Made by a program: the position numbers and the translations under genes. Positions 33,064 through 40,951 of a stretch of 64,000 nt of DNA are shown in pieces. Numbering within the stretch: position 1 is the first letter of the stretch; every line of letters begins with the position of its first letter. This stretch comes from Nitrospirota bacterium (GTDB taxonomy: Bacteria > Nitrospirota > Nitrospiria > Nitrospirales > Nitrospiraceae): the NCBI GenBank assembly GCA_004296885.1, contig SCVN01000007.1, forward strand, positions 248,001-312,000. Reading direction: 5' to 3'. Under the pieces are notes generated by a model. The model had not been told where the DNA came from, ran no database searches, and saw nothing but the letters and a program-made list of their open reading frames with translations.

Positions 33064-33687
33064 ATGCAAGCATTCACAACATTGACCGGCCTGGTCGCGC
33101 CGCTGGATCGGCTGAACGTGGACACGGACCAGATCATTCCCAAGCAGTATCTCAAAACCATCAAGCGCACGGGGTTGCGCGAGGGGCTCTTCTTCGACTG
33201 GCGGAGCAAGAAGGACGGATCGCCGGACCAGGATTTCTTCATCAACCAAGCCCGATATCGGGACGCGACGATCCTGCTCACGCGCGACAACTTCGGCTGC
33301 GGCTCCTCGCGCGAGCATGCGCCCTGGGCCCTGCTCGATCAGGGGTTCCGTTGCATCATCGCCCCCAGTTTCGCCGATATCTTCTACAACAACTGCTTTC
33401 AGAACGGCATCCTGCCGGTGGTGCTGACGGCGGAGGAAGTGCAGGCGCTTTTCCAAGGGGTCAAGGCTACACCAGGGTACCGGCTGACCGTGGATCTGGC
33501 GGCCCAGACCGTCAGCACCCCGGACGGAACGCGTTACCGCTTCGACGTGGATCCGTTTCGAAAGGACTGTCTGTTCAAGGGACTGGATTCGATCGGGCTC
33601 AGCCTGCAGCACGAACCGGCCATCACGGCCTACGAACGTCGGCGCAAAGCCGAAGCCCCCTGGCTGTTTACCGACCTGTCGGCCTGA
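33064..33687 (+). CDS. leuD: 3-isopropylmalate dehydratase small subunit
   Basis: 207 residues. [54 protein letters not shown] and [19 protein letters not shown] are LeuD motifs, with the GCGSSREH loop that contacts substrate. It forms a heterodimer with LeuC. ATG 33064 has AAGGA about 8 nt upstream. Cytoplasmic. Confidence 0.95.
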   Translation: MQAFTTLTGLVAPLDRLNVDTDQIIPKQYLKTIKRTGLREGLFFDWRSKKDGSPDQDFFINQARYRDATILLTRDNFGCGSSREHAPWALLDQGFRCIIAPSFADIFYNNCFQNGILPVVLTAEEVQALFQGVKATPGYRLTVDLAAQTVSTPDGTRYRFDVDPFRKDCLFKGLDSIGLSLQHEPAITAYERRRKAEAPWLFTDLSA

Positions 33688-33729
33688 TCGCATGGATCGG
33701 GTGACGCTGGCCGCCGATTACTCCGAGCA

Positions 33730-33848
33730 GGACGTTCAAAAAGGCTGTCCAGCGAGGCCGCAACGAGCGAAAGGCCGAGGCGTACTTTTCTTGTACGTCG
33801 AGGACTTGAGCGATGCGAGAACGAAGCTGGCAGGCTTTTTCAACGTCC
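33730..33848 (-). repeat. Stop-associated inverted-end repeat, copy C
   Basis: 119 bp with ends GGACGTTCAAAAAGGCTGTC and GGCAGGCTTTTTCAACGTCC, inverted with few mismatches. The core holds GAGGCGTACTTTTCTTGTACGTCGAG, a variant of the hairpin of copies A and B. On the minus strand it begins 1 bp after the stop of the barrel-protein gene at 33850. It also lies 43 bp after the leuD stop on +. Confidence 0.78.
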
Positions 33849-33849
33849 G

Positions 33850-34752
33850 TTAGAAGCCGTACGCGATCCCGACCGAGAGGGCGTAGGCAGGCGCCCCGTC
33901 CGACAGGCCGATCTGCGTGGACCCGTTCAACGACCAGCCTCCCGACAACGTATAGTTGGCTGCGAAGAGAAAATCCTGCGGGGCCTGATAACCGGCCAGC
34001 AGGCTGCGGTAATATTCATAGTACCCGCTGACCAAGAAGTCTTTGGTGACGTAGTAGCCGATCCCCACGTCGTAATACCACTGGTTCCTGAGATCCACGC
34101 CGGGCGGCTTGCCGATAATCGTATACCCCGCATCCGCGAACGACACCCACTTCGCACCCATCGTTTTCGTCAACTCGATACCCACGCCTTCGTCCGGCTC
34201 CCCGGTGCCCAACCCCTTGTTGGCGTCGGCCGTGGGAATCTTCAACCGCCCGGTCACGGCGATCGTCGGGATCCAATCTTTGCCATCCATGAGATAGTAC
34301 CGGCCCCGCAATACCACGTCGCCCAACCCGCTGTTGGTGACGATCGGATCGGGCGTCGCCGGGTCGCGCTTGCGCCGGCCCCGTTCCGGCGTGGGAGCGC
34401 CGCATTGATGGTTGGTGCGGTTCGGCACGCCGCTGAGCAGCGTGACGGAACAGTCGCCGGTCACACTGACATAGGGCACCACCAGGGTGATGTCGCCGTC
34501 TTTGAACAGGCGCTGCAGGCTGAGGGGCGCGTACCAGATTGTGGTCTTGGACCCGGCTCCGTAATCGCCGCTGGAAAAGTTCGGCGTCAGCGATACCTGC
34601 CAGGTCGTATCGTCGGCATGGACCGGCTCGCCAGGGCGGGACTCTTCAGCTTGCACGGGACCTGGCAGGAGGCAGAGGCCCAGGCAAGCCAGGAACGCGC
34701 AGGCGACGCGGCGACGGGCGACGGGCAGGATAGGCTCCGACGTTGTCGGCAT
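33850..34752 (-). CDS. Outer-membrane barrel protein
   Basis: 300 residues. RRRVACAFLACLGLCLLPGPVQA is a signal peptide. The mature chain alternates strands and loops (TTWQVSLTPNFSSGDYGAGS, FLVSGYYEYYRSLLAGY) and ends ALSVGIAYGF, with a terminal Phe. It resembles the transporter-like barrels often annotated near phenol-degradation genes (MetA_deg family). GDCSVTLLSGVPNRTNHQC may form an extracellular disulfide loop. The next gene upstream on the same strand ends 8 bp before the start, so they may be co-translated. Confidence 0.72.
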   Translation of the reverse strand: MPTTSEPILPVARRRVACAFLACLGLCLLPGPVQAEESRPGEPVHADDTTWQVSLTPNFSSGDYGAGSKTTIWYAPLSLQRLFKDGDITLVVPYVSVTGDCSVTLLSGVPNRTNHQCGAPTPERGRRKRDPATPDPIVTNSGLGDVVLRGRYYLMDGKDWIPTIAVTGRLKIPTADANKGLGTGEPDEGVGIELTKTMGAKWVSFADAGYTIIGKPPGVDLRNQWYYDVGIGYYVTKDFLVSGYYEYYRSLLAGYQAPQDFLFAANYTLSGGWSLNGSTQIGLSDGAPAYALSVGIAYGF

Positions 34753-34760
34753 GGGAGGGA

Positions 34761-35063
34761 TCAGCGGTGGAACCGCTCGGGACGGTGCGGCCGTTCGGGA
34801 CGGGCGGGGCGGTCCGGCCGGCTGTCGCGCGAGGACTCTTGTTTCGCGTCCGCCTCTCGTTTTTCGGCCGGCACGTCCTTGCTTCCGCTTTGCGGTTCCT
34901 GCCCTTCCTTCAGCTGGGCGCTTTCGCCCGAACTGGACGCCTGGCGATCCCCGGCCTGGTCCCGCTCGCTGCTCTCCAACGCCCCCTGCGCATAGGCATG
35001 GGGTCCGGTCGCAAGGAACAGGGCCAGCGCAAGCACCGCCGACCTGATGGGCAAAACGTTCAT
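34761..35063 (-). CDS. Exported Pro/Arg-rich hypothetical protein
   Basis: 100 residues. MNVLPIRSAVLALALFLATG to AYAQG is a signal peptide. The mature part is hydrophilic and disordered, with an ESSERDQAGDRQASSSGESA segment and a C-terminal repeat SRDSRPDRPARPERPHRPER. No function is recognised. It lies directly before the barrel gene. ATG 35063 has only a weak ribosome site. Confidence 0.5.
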   Translation of the reverse strand: MNVLPIRSAVLALALFLATGPHAYAQGALESSERDQAGDRQASSSGESAQLKEGQEPQSGSKDVPAEKREADAKQESSRDSRPDRPARPERPHRPERFHR

Positions 35064-35101
35064 CGTTTCACACCTGACGCGCAAGCCCTCAGCCGCCCGG
35101 C

Positions 35102-35818
35102 TTATCCGGCCAAGACCGTTCGAAGAAACGTGCTCAGTCGGTTGAGGACCGCCTCGGGAATCTCGTGCCCGCCCCGAAAACTGTTCCAGTCTACCACCAT
35201 TCCGGCCCCTTTGAGGAGATCGCGCAGCCGTTCGGCTTGGCTGAACGGAAGCAGGGGATCTTGGCTGCCGTGACTCTGCAGAACCCGGAGTCCCTTCCGC
35301 TTCGGCATCAGCGGCTCCCATTCCCGTTGCGACACCAGCGTGCCCGAGAGCAGGACCAACCCGGCCAGGGGCCTGGGGCTCCGCAGCGCCACATCACAGG
35401 CCAACATGGCGCCCTGCGAGAAACCGCCCAAGACGGTCTTCTTCGGATCGGCCCCTCCTCGGTGGTCGAGATCGTGCAAGAGGGCCAGGACCTTCTCGCG
35501 GGCTTCGGCCAGACCTTTGGGCACTTCGTGCGAAAGGTCGCGGGGGCGCCCGGCTTCACGGTCCTGGGTGATCCGGTCCAGGTCCAGCATCCACCAGGCC
35601 CGGGACTCGCCGAATCCCATCGGCAAGGACAGGGGACCGACCGGAAAGAGAAACCTGGTCCCGCGCGGCGCATCCAGATACTGCCAGAGCGACACCAGGT
35701 CATCGCCCGGGGCGCCAAACCCATGCAACAGGATCACGACCGGACCGTTGCCGCCTCCATGACCGTCCGCGCCCCCGGTCAGGCGGACGGTGAGCCCGCC
35801 CATAGTCTCTTGCCTCAT
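35102..35818 (-). CDS. Alpha/beta hydrolase, phospholipase/carboxylesterase family
   Basis: 238 residues. VILLHGFGAPGDDL is the oxyanion-hole motif, GGFSQGAMLA carries the nucleophile Ser, HGSQDPLLPF the catalytic Asp and RGGHEIPEAV the catalytic His. This triad and length fit the YpfH/EstB esterase and phospholipase group (Abhydrolase_2). The protein is cytoplasmic, with no signal peptide. The substrate is unknown. Confidence 0.87.
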   Translation of the reverse strand: MRQETMGGLTVRLTGGADGHGGGNGPVVILLHGFGAPGDDLVSLWQYLDAPRGTRFLFPVGPLSLPMGFGESRAWWMLDLDRITQDREAGRPRDLSHEVPKGLAEAREKVLALLHDLDHRGGADPKKTVLGGFSQGAMLACDVALRSPRPLAGLVLLSGTLVSQREWEPLMPKRKGLRVLQSHGSQDPLLPFSQAERLRDLLKGAGMVVDWNSFRGGHEIPEAVLNRLSTFLRTVLAG

Positions 35819-35915
35819 AGCGTGTTGCCTTGGATGGTGATTAACCTATCCATGTCGCCAGCCACTTCATCATGCGCAGCCAGGAAAAACCAGGTTGCTG
35901 GGGTCAATCTTTCAA

Positions 35916-36018
35916 GGACGTTCAAACAGGCTCTATCGCACCCACCCCGCATGCGTCGAAACGCACGCCGCTTCCGTGGCGCGACCGAGAACATCGCTGG
36001 AGGCCTTTTTCAACATCC
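35916..36018 (-). repeat. Stop-associated inverted-end repeat, copy D
   Basis: 103 bp with ends GGACGTTCAAACAGGCTCTA and GGAGGCCTTTTTCAACATCC, inverted with some mismatches. The middle is more diverged than in the other copies but CGACCGAGAACATCGCTGG is shared with the usual GAGAACGAAGCTGG. On the minus strand it begins 2 bp after the DUF5676 stop codon. Confidence 0.65.
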
Positions 36019-36020
36019 GC

Positions 36021-36281
36021 CTATTTCGTCCAGCGGTTGTAGAAGAAGGCCCAGCAATAGCCGAACAGCCAGGCGCCGACCAGCATGATCAGGAGATCGC
36101 CCAGCAGCCTCGCGATGCCGGGCCGAGCGGGAAGCAGCGAGGCGACGTCCGCCCCGAAAAACTGCGCGTTGAAAAAATAGACGAAGAAGGCCGGGGCGAC
36201 TTCCCGCAAGCCGATCAGAACAACGAACAGACCCGTGGCGGTCAGCGTCAGGGCGTTGGCAAACGGGATGGGGCGGATCAT
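36021..36281 (-). CDS. DUF5676 family membrane protein
   Basis: 86 residues with two hydrophobic helices (about 10-30 and 58-80). PFANALTLTATGLFVVLIGL and VGAWLFGYCWAFFYNRW are characteristic of DUF5676, a small inner-membrane family often near metal-handling genes. No metal ligands are obvious here. ATG 36281 is the only start. Confidence 0.75.
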   Translation of the reverse strand: MIRPIPFANALTLTATGLFVVLIGLREVAPAFFVYFFNAQFFGADVASLLPARPGIARLLGDLLIMLVGAWLFGYCWAFFYNRWTK

Positions 36282-36348
36282 GGCATCACGCAGCTCCGGC
36301 TGTCATGGTAGGGGAATCGTGGAGAAGAATGCAAACCACCGGCGCCGG

Positions 36349-37329
36349 TCAGCGCACGGCCGCCGCGTGGCGCGGATCGAGCGGCGGCACGCAGTATCGT
36401 TGCCGCAGGCTCGCGACAGGCTCCTCCGCAACGGCCCAAAAGTCCCAATCCGGTTCGAACAGGTCCACCCTGGTGTCGGACCCGCGCGCCCAGGCGACCC
36501 AGAACTTCTCCGGGTCCATGGCGCCCCGTGCCGATCCGGCAAACTTGTTGATCTCGATACCCAGGTGCCAACTGAAAATCACCGGCAGGATGTGGCCCTC
36601 CATCGGCAGCTTCGGGTGCATCCCGGCCGTAAAGGTCGACACCAGGATCTCCCCTTGCGGCGAGGTATCGTAGCCGCTGAGCACGTGCGTCGAGTCATGG
36701 GGTCGCGCGAACGCGGCATTGACTCCGCGCGGATCGCCGGGAAACGCATAGCCATTCGCCTTGTAGATCCCCCAATAGGCCCGACCGAAGGAGCCTTCCG
36801 GCAACCTTCCCAACGCCTCGTGCCGCGCCGCGAGCGCCGGATCCGCGCGCCCTTCTTGGTATGGCAGGATCAAGGCCATGACATCGTTCTCGTCGCGCCA
36901 CGGTTGATCCCACAGGCTCTTGATATTTTGGCGCGTCATGTCGGCCAAGGCCCAGCTCAGCCGCCCGCTGATCGCCGCCTCGAGTTGTCTCAGATAATCC
37001 TCCTGGCTGCCGAGCGCCGCGGCATAGTCCAGCGCCAACGCAACCTTGCCTGCGTCCAGAGTTCCGTCCACGAGGGCCGTCACGGCCAGGAACCGCGCCG
37101 CCATCGTCCTCGACGGCGGTTCCGACAGGACCGAGCCGAGGTCCGGCGGGGTGATCGGCGACAGAGCATCCGCGTCGGGAGCATCGGCGAGACGGAACAG
37201 ATGCCGCGCCGTGGCCTGAATCGAGCGGCGGCCTGCGTCGGTCAGGGGTTGCCGGTTCCCAGCCGTGACCACTTGACCCATGGCGCGGAGAATCGCTCCC
37301 GCCTGCTCGACGGTGACGGCGATCAGCAT
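36349..37329 (-). CDS. Coq4-like protein with TerB-like N-terminus
   Basis: 326 residues. Residues about 75-145 (ARFLAVTALVDGTLDAGKVA) resemble the helical TerB/tellurite-resistance fold. Residues 205-225 hold HDSTHVLSGYDTSPQGEI; HDxxHxxxGY is the metal site of the Coq4 family of quinone-synthesis scaffolds, with His211, Asp212 and His215. The C-terminal third (GHILPVIFSWHLGIEINKFA) is helical. A combined TerB/Coq4 protein is inferred from motifs only. Cytoplasmic, not adjacent to quinone genes. Confidence 0.62.
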   Translation of the reverse strand: MLIAVTVEQAGAILRAMGQVVTAGNRQPLTDAGRRSIQATARHLFRLADAPDADALSPITPPDLGSVLSEPPSRTMAARFLAVTALVDGTLDAGKVALALDYAAALGSQEDYLRQLEAAISGRLSWALADMTRQNIKSLWDQPWRDENDVMALILPYQEGRADPALAARHEALGRLPEGSFGRAYWGIYKANGYAFPGDPRGVNAAFARPHDSTHVLSGYDTSPQGEILVSTFTAGMHPKLPMEGHILPVIFSWHLGIEINKFAGSARGAMDPEKFWVAWARGSDTRVDLFEPDWDFWAVAEEPVASLRQRYCVPPLDPRHAAAVR

Positions 37330-37371
37330 GATCCTGTCCGTTTCACGATGGACACAGCCTGCGGAGCGATG

Positions 37372-37584
37372 TTACGAAGAACGAGCCGCCCGGGACTGAG
37401 GCGAGGGCGCCTTTCGAGCCGGCCTGAAGCGGAAGAAGCGGCGCTTGCAGGATTGGCACCGGAAGACATAGAGGCCCACCCGCCGCAGCACACTCTTCAA
37501 GATCAGGCGCCGATTGGAGATGCCGCCCGGCCCGCCACACCTGGGGCAAGCGGCATCAAACTGTTGGGCGGCGGCACGAAACAT
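37372..37584 (-). CDS. Small zinc-ribbon protein
   Basis: 70 residues beginning MFRAAAQQFDAACPRCGGPG. CPRCGGPGG and CQSCKRRFFRF form a two-knuckle zinc ribbon with RLILKSVLRRVGLYVFRCQS between them. It has the same plan as the ORF at 27399. A basic C-terminal tail follows. A GTG at 37617 is an alternative start. Confidence 0.62.
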   Translation of the reverse strand: MFRAAAQQFDAACPRCGGPGGISNRRLILKSVLRRVGLYVFRCQSCKRRFFRFRPARKAPSPQSRAARSS

Positions 37585-37931
37585 GGCTTGCGTCCCGAAG
37601 GTCGCTCCCTCGACCACCGCACCCCGACGGATTCGGCCAGTTTCCGCTTTCCTCCCGGCCGAGTCAACTGGCCGATCTGACTAAGACTGGGTGATGAACG
37701 GCGAGCAGTGGGGTGAAGAAGTCGGTGTGGCGCACCCTTCGCTCCCGCACCTCCGCGATGGCACCCCTTCCACGCCGTTCGAACCGGAATGGCCTTCCGG
37801 TATTCCCGCCGCCATGATCTTCGATCATGTTGCGTTGGTCAGTACCGGCTTTCCGGCCTCGAACGGCGGGCGGGGACCCCGCCGCTCCGGTGAAGTCCGC
37901 TCCAGAGCGCGCCACACCTCCACGTCTGCAC
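37585..37931. other. Gene-free stretch before the inverted-repeat island
   Basis: About 350 bp. Small ORFs occur on both strands, but none shows a ribosome site, known motif or convincing codon use. GC content is normal, unlike the island that follows. The region could be a decayed gene edge; I see no promoter or RNA I can support. Confidence 0.4.
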
Positions 37932-37985
37932 TTAAAAAAGAGAGGGTTAACGGGCACAGGTCGCTTCACAAACCTGTGCCCTCAC
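37932..37985 (+). repeat. Left inverted repeat of the AT-rich island
   Basis: 54 bp. Starting TTAAAAAAGAGAGGG, it contains a perfect palindrome GGGCACAGGT / ACCTGTGCCC (37952-37961 and 37972-37981, loop 10 nt). Its reverse complement matches 38933-38983: 39 bp identical, then a 3-bp insertion, then 12 bp identical. The outer ends read TTAA. Confidence 0.85.
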
Positions 37986-38080
37986 AGGGTAGCTTCGCTC
38001 TATTAGTATTCACGATTGTTTAATTGCTACAGGCTACGGAAAACCGCTACCATTGGGCACCATCTCACCAGAGGTGCGCT

Positions 38081-38890
38081 ATGGTTAAGCCTTGCTTGTG
38101 CAAGGAATGTTGGATGTTTATCTGTCGTGCCCTAGAAGAGACCTGCAAGGCTCTCGATTGGAAAAATAAAGGGGCCTACATCCTCTCTGCATTCCTCGCG
38201 GTTCCCATTGCATGGTTTTATTTATGGTTCTTTGGTCAAGGCAAAGTTGTGTTTGGAGAAATGAATACTGCTGCGGCTTATATAGGTGCCCTCGCCACTA
38301 TTGCCACATTCTTCTTCATAGGAAATCTAGTGCGGGTGCCCTTCTTGATTGTTCGCGAGAAAACTAAAGACATTGATGATTTGACACAAAGGAATGCCTT
38401 ACTGGAAGACAAACTAAAACCTCGCTTTTCATTTCTATACGATCGCGATAATTCGTCATATCGTCATGAGGGCACACATTTTAAGCTTGCGAGAATAGGG
38501 GTATTTAATGAGAGCTATGGAGAGCCATTGACGGATGTACACGTAAATTTGAAACGAGTTGCTGTTTGCCTCAGCGCAGAAGGGAAGTTGCCTACCCCGC
38601 TACATTTCAAGGGAGATAACAAGGCAGACAATGACCCGAGGCCATACAAAACTTCTGCAGACATCAATCCAAGGGATGAACTCTTAGTAGATGTCGCGCA
38701 GTGGCAATGGGATGGTCAAAATCTACCGAAGATTCTTTTTCCGAGCGTTGAGGCGCAAATATATGGTGACCCCGGCATATATGAATTTGAGATTGTAATC
38801 CAAGTCACAGCTAAGAACTCTGCTGATTGCATGGTGACATATAAGACTGCACTCGATGGCACAAAGTTCATACTCAAGCGGATTCCGTAA
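38081..38890 (+). CDS. Membrane protein of unknown function on an AT-rich island
   Basis: 269 residues from ATG 38081, with AGAGGTG upstream. After a Cys-rich start (MVKPCLCKECWMFIC), two hydrophobic helices (about 32-55 and 66-90) are followed by a coiled-coil (KTKDIDDLTQRNALLEDKLK) and a beta-rich domain of about 150 residues (FSFLYDRDNSSYRHEGTHFK, IYEFEIVIQVTAKN). No family is recognised. A+T content and codon use are clearly different from neighbours, which points to recent transfer. It is the only gene between the inverted repeats. Confidence 0.75.
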   Translation: MVKPCLCKECWMFICRALEETCKALDWKNKGAYILSAFLAVPIAWFYLWFFGQGKVVFGEMNTAAAYIGALATIATFFFIGNLVRVPFLIVREKTKDIDDLTQRNALLEDKLKPRFSFLYDRDNSSYRHEGTHFKLARIGVFNESYGEPLTDVHVNLKRVAVCLSAEGKLPTPLHFKGDNKADNDPRPYKTSADINPRDELLVDVAQWQWDGQNLPKILFPSVEAQIYGDPGIYEFEIVIQVTAKNSADCMVTYKTALDGTKFILKRIP

Positions 38891-38932
38891 GCCGACTAAC
38901 TCCTGAATCCATCTAATAGGCGGAGACACCTC

Positions 38933-38983
38933 GTGAGGGCACAGGTTTGTGAAGCGACCTGTGCCCGTTAATCTCTTTTTTAA
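38933..38983 (-). repeat. Right inverted repeat of the AT-rich island
   Basis: 51 bp, inverted copy of 37932-37985, with the same 10-bp stem and 10-nt loop (stem arms 38937-38946 and 38957-38966). A T6 run at 38976-38981 follows the stem by about 9 nt. On + this could end transcription of the island gene, and the left copy could do the same on -. Confidence 0.85.
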
Positions 38984-39184
38984 ACCCGGCTGGAACGGAT
39001 GCGTGCTGAGGCGAGCGGCTTGGCGGGAAACTGCCTGTCGGAAGCGGAGAGGACGCCGCTTGCCGGACTCTTCTATTCCTATGAGGCAAGCGGCCAACGG
39101 TCGGGTTGAAGGAAGCTGCCCGGGATCAACGCATCGAGCCGCCGCCGAACGCAGGCGCCATTCGTCAGCCGCGCCATCCGAATC

Positions 39185-40342
39185 TTATTGAAGCTTTTCG
39201 ATTCTTCGACAGGCTTCGTCCAGGACTGCGTCGGTCTTCGCGAAGCAGAAGCGCATGAAGCGCCGGCCCGTGTCGCCGGAGAAGAAGGCTTCGCCCGGCA
39301 CACCGGCCACACCGGTCTTGTCCAGCACGTGCATCGCCCGCTCCTTGCTCGTCGTACCCGGCAAACGGGAGACGTCGGCCAGCACATAGTAGGCCCCCTG
39401 GGGGACGGAGGGAGGCAAGCCCGCCTGCTTGAGCGCTTGGCAGAACCGGTCCCGCTTGCCCTGATAGTCGCGGGCAAGACCGTCGTAGAAGGATCGTGGC
39501 AGCTCGTTGATCCCCACCGCCACGCCGTACTGCAGCGGCGCCGGCGCGCAGACGTAGAGCAAATCGTTCATCGCGCCGATCGCCTGCGCCCACTTGGCAT
39601 CCGCCACGCTGTAGCCGATCCGCCAGCCGGTGATGCTGAACGTCTTCGAGTAGCCGCCGATGGTGATCGTCCGTTCCGCCATGCCGGGCAGGGTGGCGAA
39701 GCTGCAATGTGTCCGTCCGTCGAAGAGGAAGTATTCGTAGATCTCGTCCGTGAAGACAAACACATCGTGCCGGTCGGCGAACGCAGCGATCCAGTCCAGT
39801 TCGGTCCGGCTATAGACCTTGCCCGAGGGATTGCCCGGCGTATTGACGATAATGCCTTTGGTGCGCGCCGTCACCGCGCGATCGAGATCGGCCGGCGCAA
39901 ACGTCCAGTCGGGGGGCCGCATCGGAACGAACTTGGGGACAGCCTCGACCGCTACCAGGGCGTGGATGTGGTAGGCATAGAAAGGCTCGAAGACGAGGAC
40001 CTCGTCGCCGGGATTCAGCAGCGCCAGACAGGCGGCATGAAAGGCGCCGGTGGCACCGGCGCTGACCGTGATGTCGGTCTCAGGATCGGCCCTCATCCCG
40101 TTGTACCCGGCCAGCTTGTGCGCAAGGGCGGCCCGCAACTCGGGCAGCCCGTCGTAGCGGGTATAGGTATTGAAGCCCGCCTCGATCCCGCGTTGCGCGC
40201 CCTGCAGCACCGTCCGGGGCGCGGGAGTGTCGCAGACCCCCTGGGCCATGTTGAGCCCCTTCACGCGATCGCAGGCAATCGTCATGGCGCGGATTTCCGC
40301 TTGCGACAATCCTTCCATCCGTCTGCTCAACTCACGCGGCAT
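39185..40342 (-). CDS. Class I/II pyridoxal-phosphate aminotransferase
   Basis: 385 residues. NMAQGVCDTPAP, GFNTYTRYDGLPELRAALAH, VNTPGNPSGKVYSRTEL and GGYSKTFSITGWRIGY, with Lys233 for the Schiff base, mark a fold-type I aminotransferase of the kynurenine/methionine (YbdL-like) subgroup. Length is usual. It probably acts on an aromatic or sulfur amino acid; the exact substrate is unproven. No regulator is close by. Confidence 0.9.
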   Translation of the reverse strand: MPRELSRRMEGLSQAEIRAMTIACDRVKGLNMAQGVCDTPAPRTVLQGAQRGIEAGFNTYTRYDGLPELRAALAHKLAGYNGMRADPETDITVSAGATGAFHAACLALLNPGDEVLVFEPFYAYHIHALVAVEAVPKFVPMRPPDWTFAPADLDRAVTARTKGIIVNTPGNPSGKVYSRTELDWIAAFADRHDVFVFTDEIYEYFLFDGRTHCSFATLPGMAERTITIGGYSKTFSITGWRIGYSVADAKWAQAIGAMNDLLYVCAPAPLQYGVAVGINELPRSFYDGLARDYQGKRDRFCQALKQAGLPPSVPQGAYYVLADVSRLPGTTSKERAMHVLDKTGVAGVPGEAFFSGDTGRRFMRFCFAKTDAVLDEACRRIEKLQ

Positions 40343-40369
40343 GCCTGCCTCCCATGGCTTCTGCGTCCG

Positions 40370-40951
40370 TCAGTTCTGCGATTCCCGCGCCTTCGGTTTC
40401 ACTTTCATCCTCCGCCACTCCCAGGGCGGGACCGGCTCCGGATCGGCCCAGAGGCCGCGCTGCGCCGCATGGGCCTCGGCCTCCAGGAGCGGGAGCGCAT
40501 CGTCGCCCTGGTACCGTCGGGCCCACCAGCAGAGACCGGCGCGAACCAGCTCCTGATTGAGGACGCGGCCGTCCGGCAGCGTCACCGACCCAGCCAGCCC
40601 CTCGGTCCCAGGCCCCTCCTCCTTGACCGTCACTTCCTGATTGAGCGCCAGTTGCGCGGCATGGCGCTTGGCCTGCTTTCCGTAGGGCTGCTTGAGTTCG
40701 GGGCAATCGATCCCGGCCAGTTGCACCGGCCGAGCCATCCCTTCCCGCATCACGGTGAGCGTATCCCCGTCGGTCACGTTCACGACCAGTCCCGTGAAGC
40801 GCCGCGCGTTATCCTCGCCGGCCGGGGATGGAGCGGACGCCGACGGGGTTGCGCAGCCGCCCAGCGCCAGCCCCACCAGCACCCAGCAGGCGCGCCGGCC
40901 GATCCGGCCGGCCTCCTTGCGCCGGGCACCGGCTCGGCAAATGCGGCTCAT
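40370..40951 (-). CDS. Thermonuclease-like lipoprotein
   Basis: 193 residues. RRACWVLVGLALGGCATPSA is a lipoprotein signal with lipobox ALGGC. VVNVTDGDTLTVMREGMARP and LAGIDCPELKQPYGKQAK are staphylococcal-nuclease (TNase) motifs. The catalytic Arg/Glu/Arg triad is only partly recognisable: the Asp cluster (DGDT) is present while the second Arg is uncertain. ATG 40951 overlaps the stop of the phosphatase gene before it (ATGA). It is attached to the cell envelope. Confidence 0.78.
   Translation of the reverse strand: MSRICRAGARRKEAGRIGRRACWVLVGLALGGCATPSASAPSPAGEDNARRFTGLVVNVTDGDTLTVMREGMARPVQLAGIDCPELKQPYGKQAKRHAAQLALNQEVTVKEEGPGTEGLAGSVTLPDGRVLNQELVRAGLCWWARRYQGDDALPLLEAEAHAAQRGLWADPEPVPPWEWRRMKVKPKARESQN

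Noticed and set aside
32050-33687. Long frame reading through leuC into leuD
   Set aside because: The part before 33064 is an out-of-frame translation of leuC; only the leuD portion is real.
37664-37969. Two small ORFs beginning MKRPVPVN, this one on - and one at 38949-39191 on +
   Set aside because: The shared start is encoded by the inverted repeats themselves; the rest of the two frames is unrelated and has no motif.
38967-38983. Classical rho-independent terminator after the island gene
   Set aside because: The stem is perfect but the T-run begins about 9 nt after it, so it is reported as an inverted repeat with possible terminator function rather than a firm terminator.
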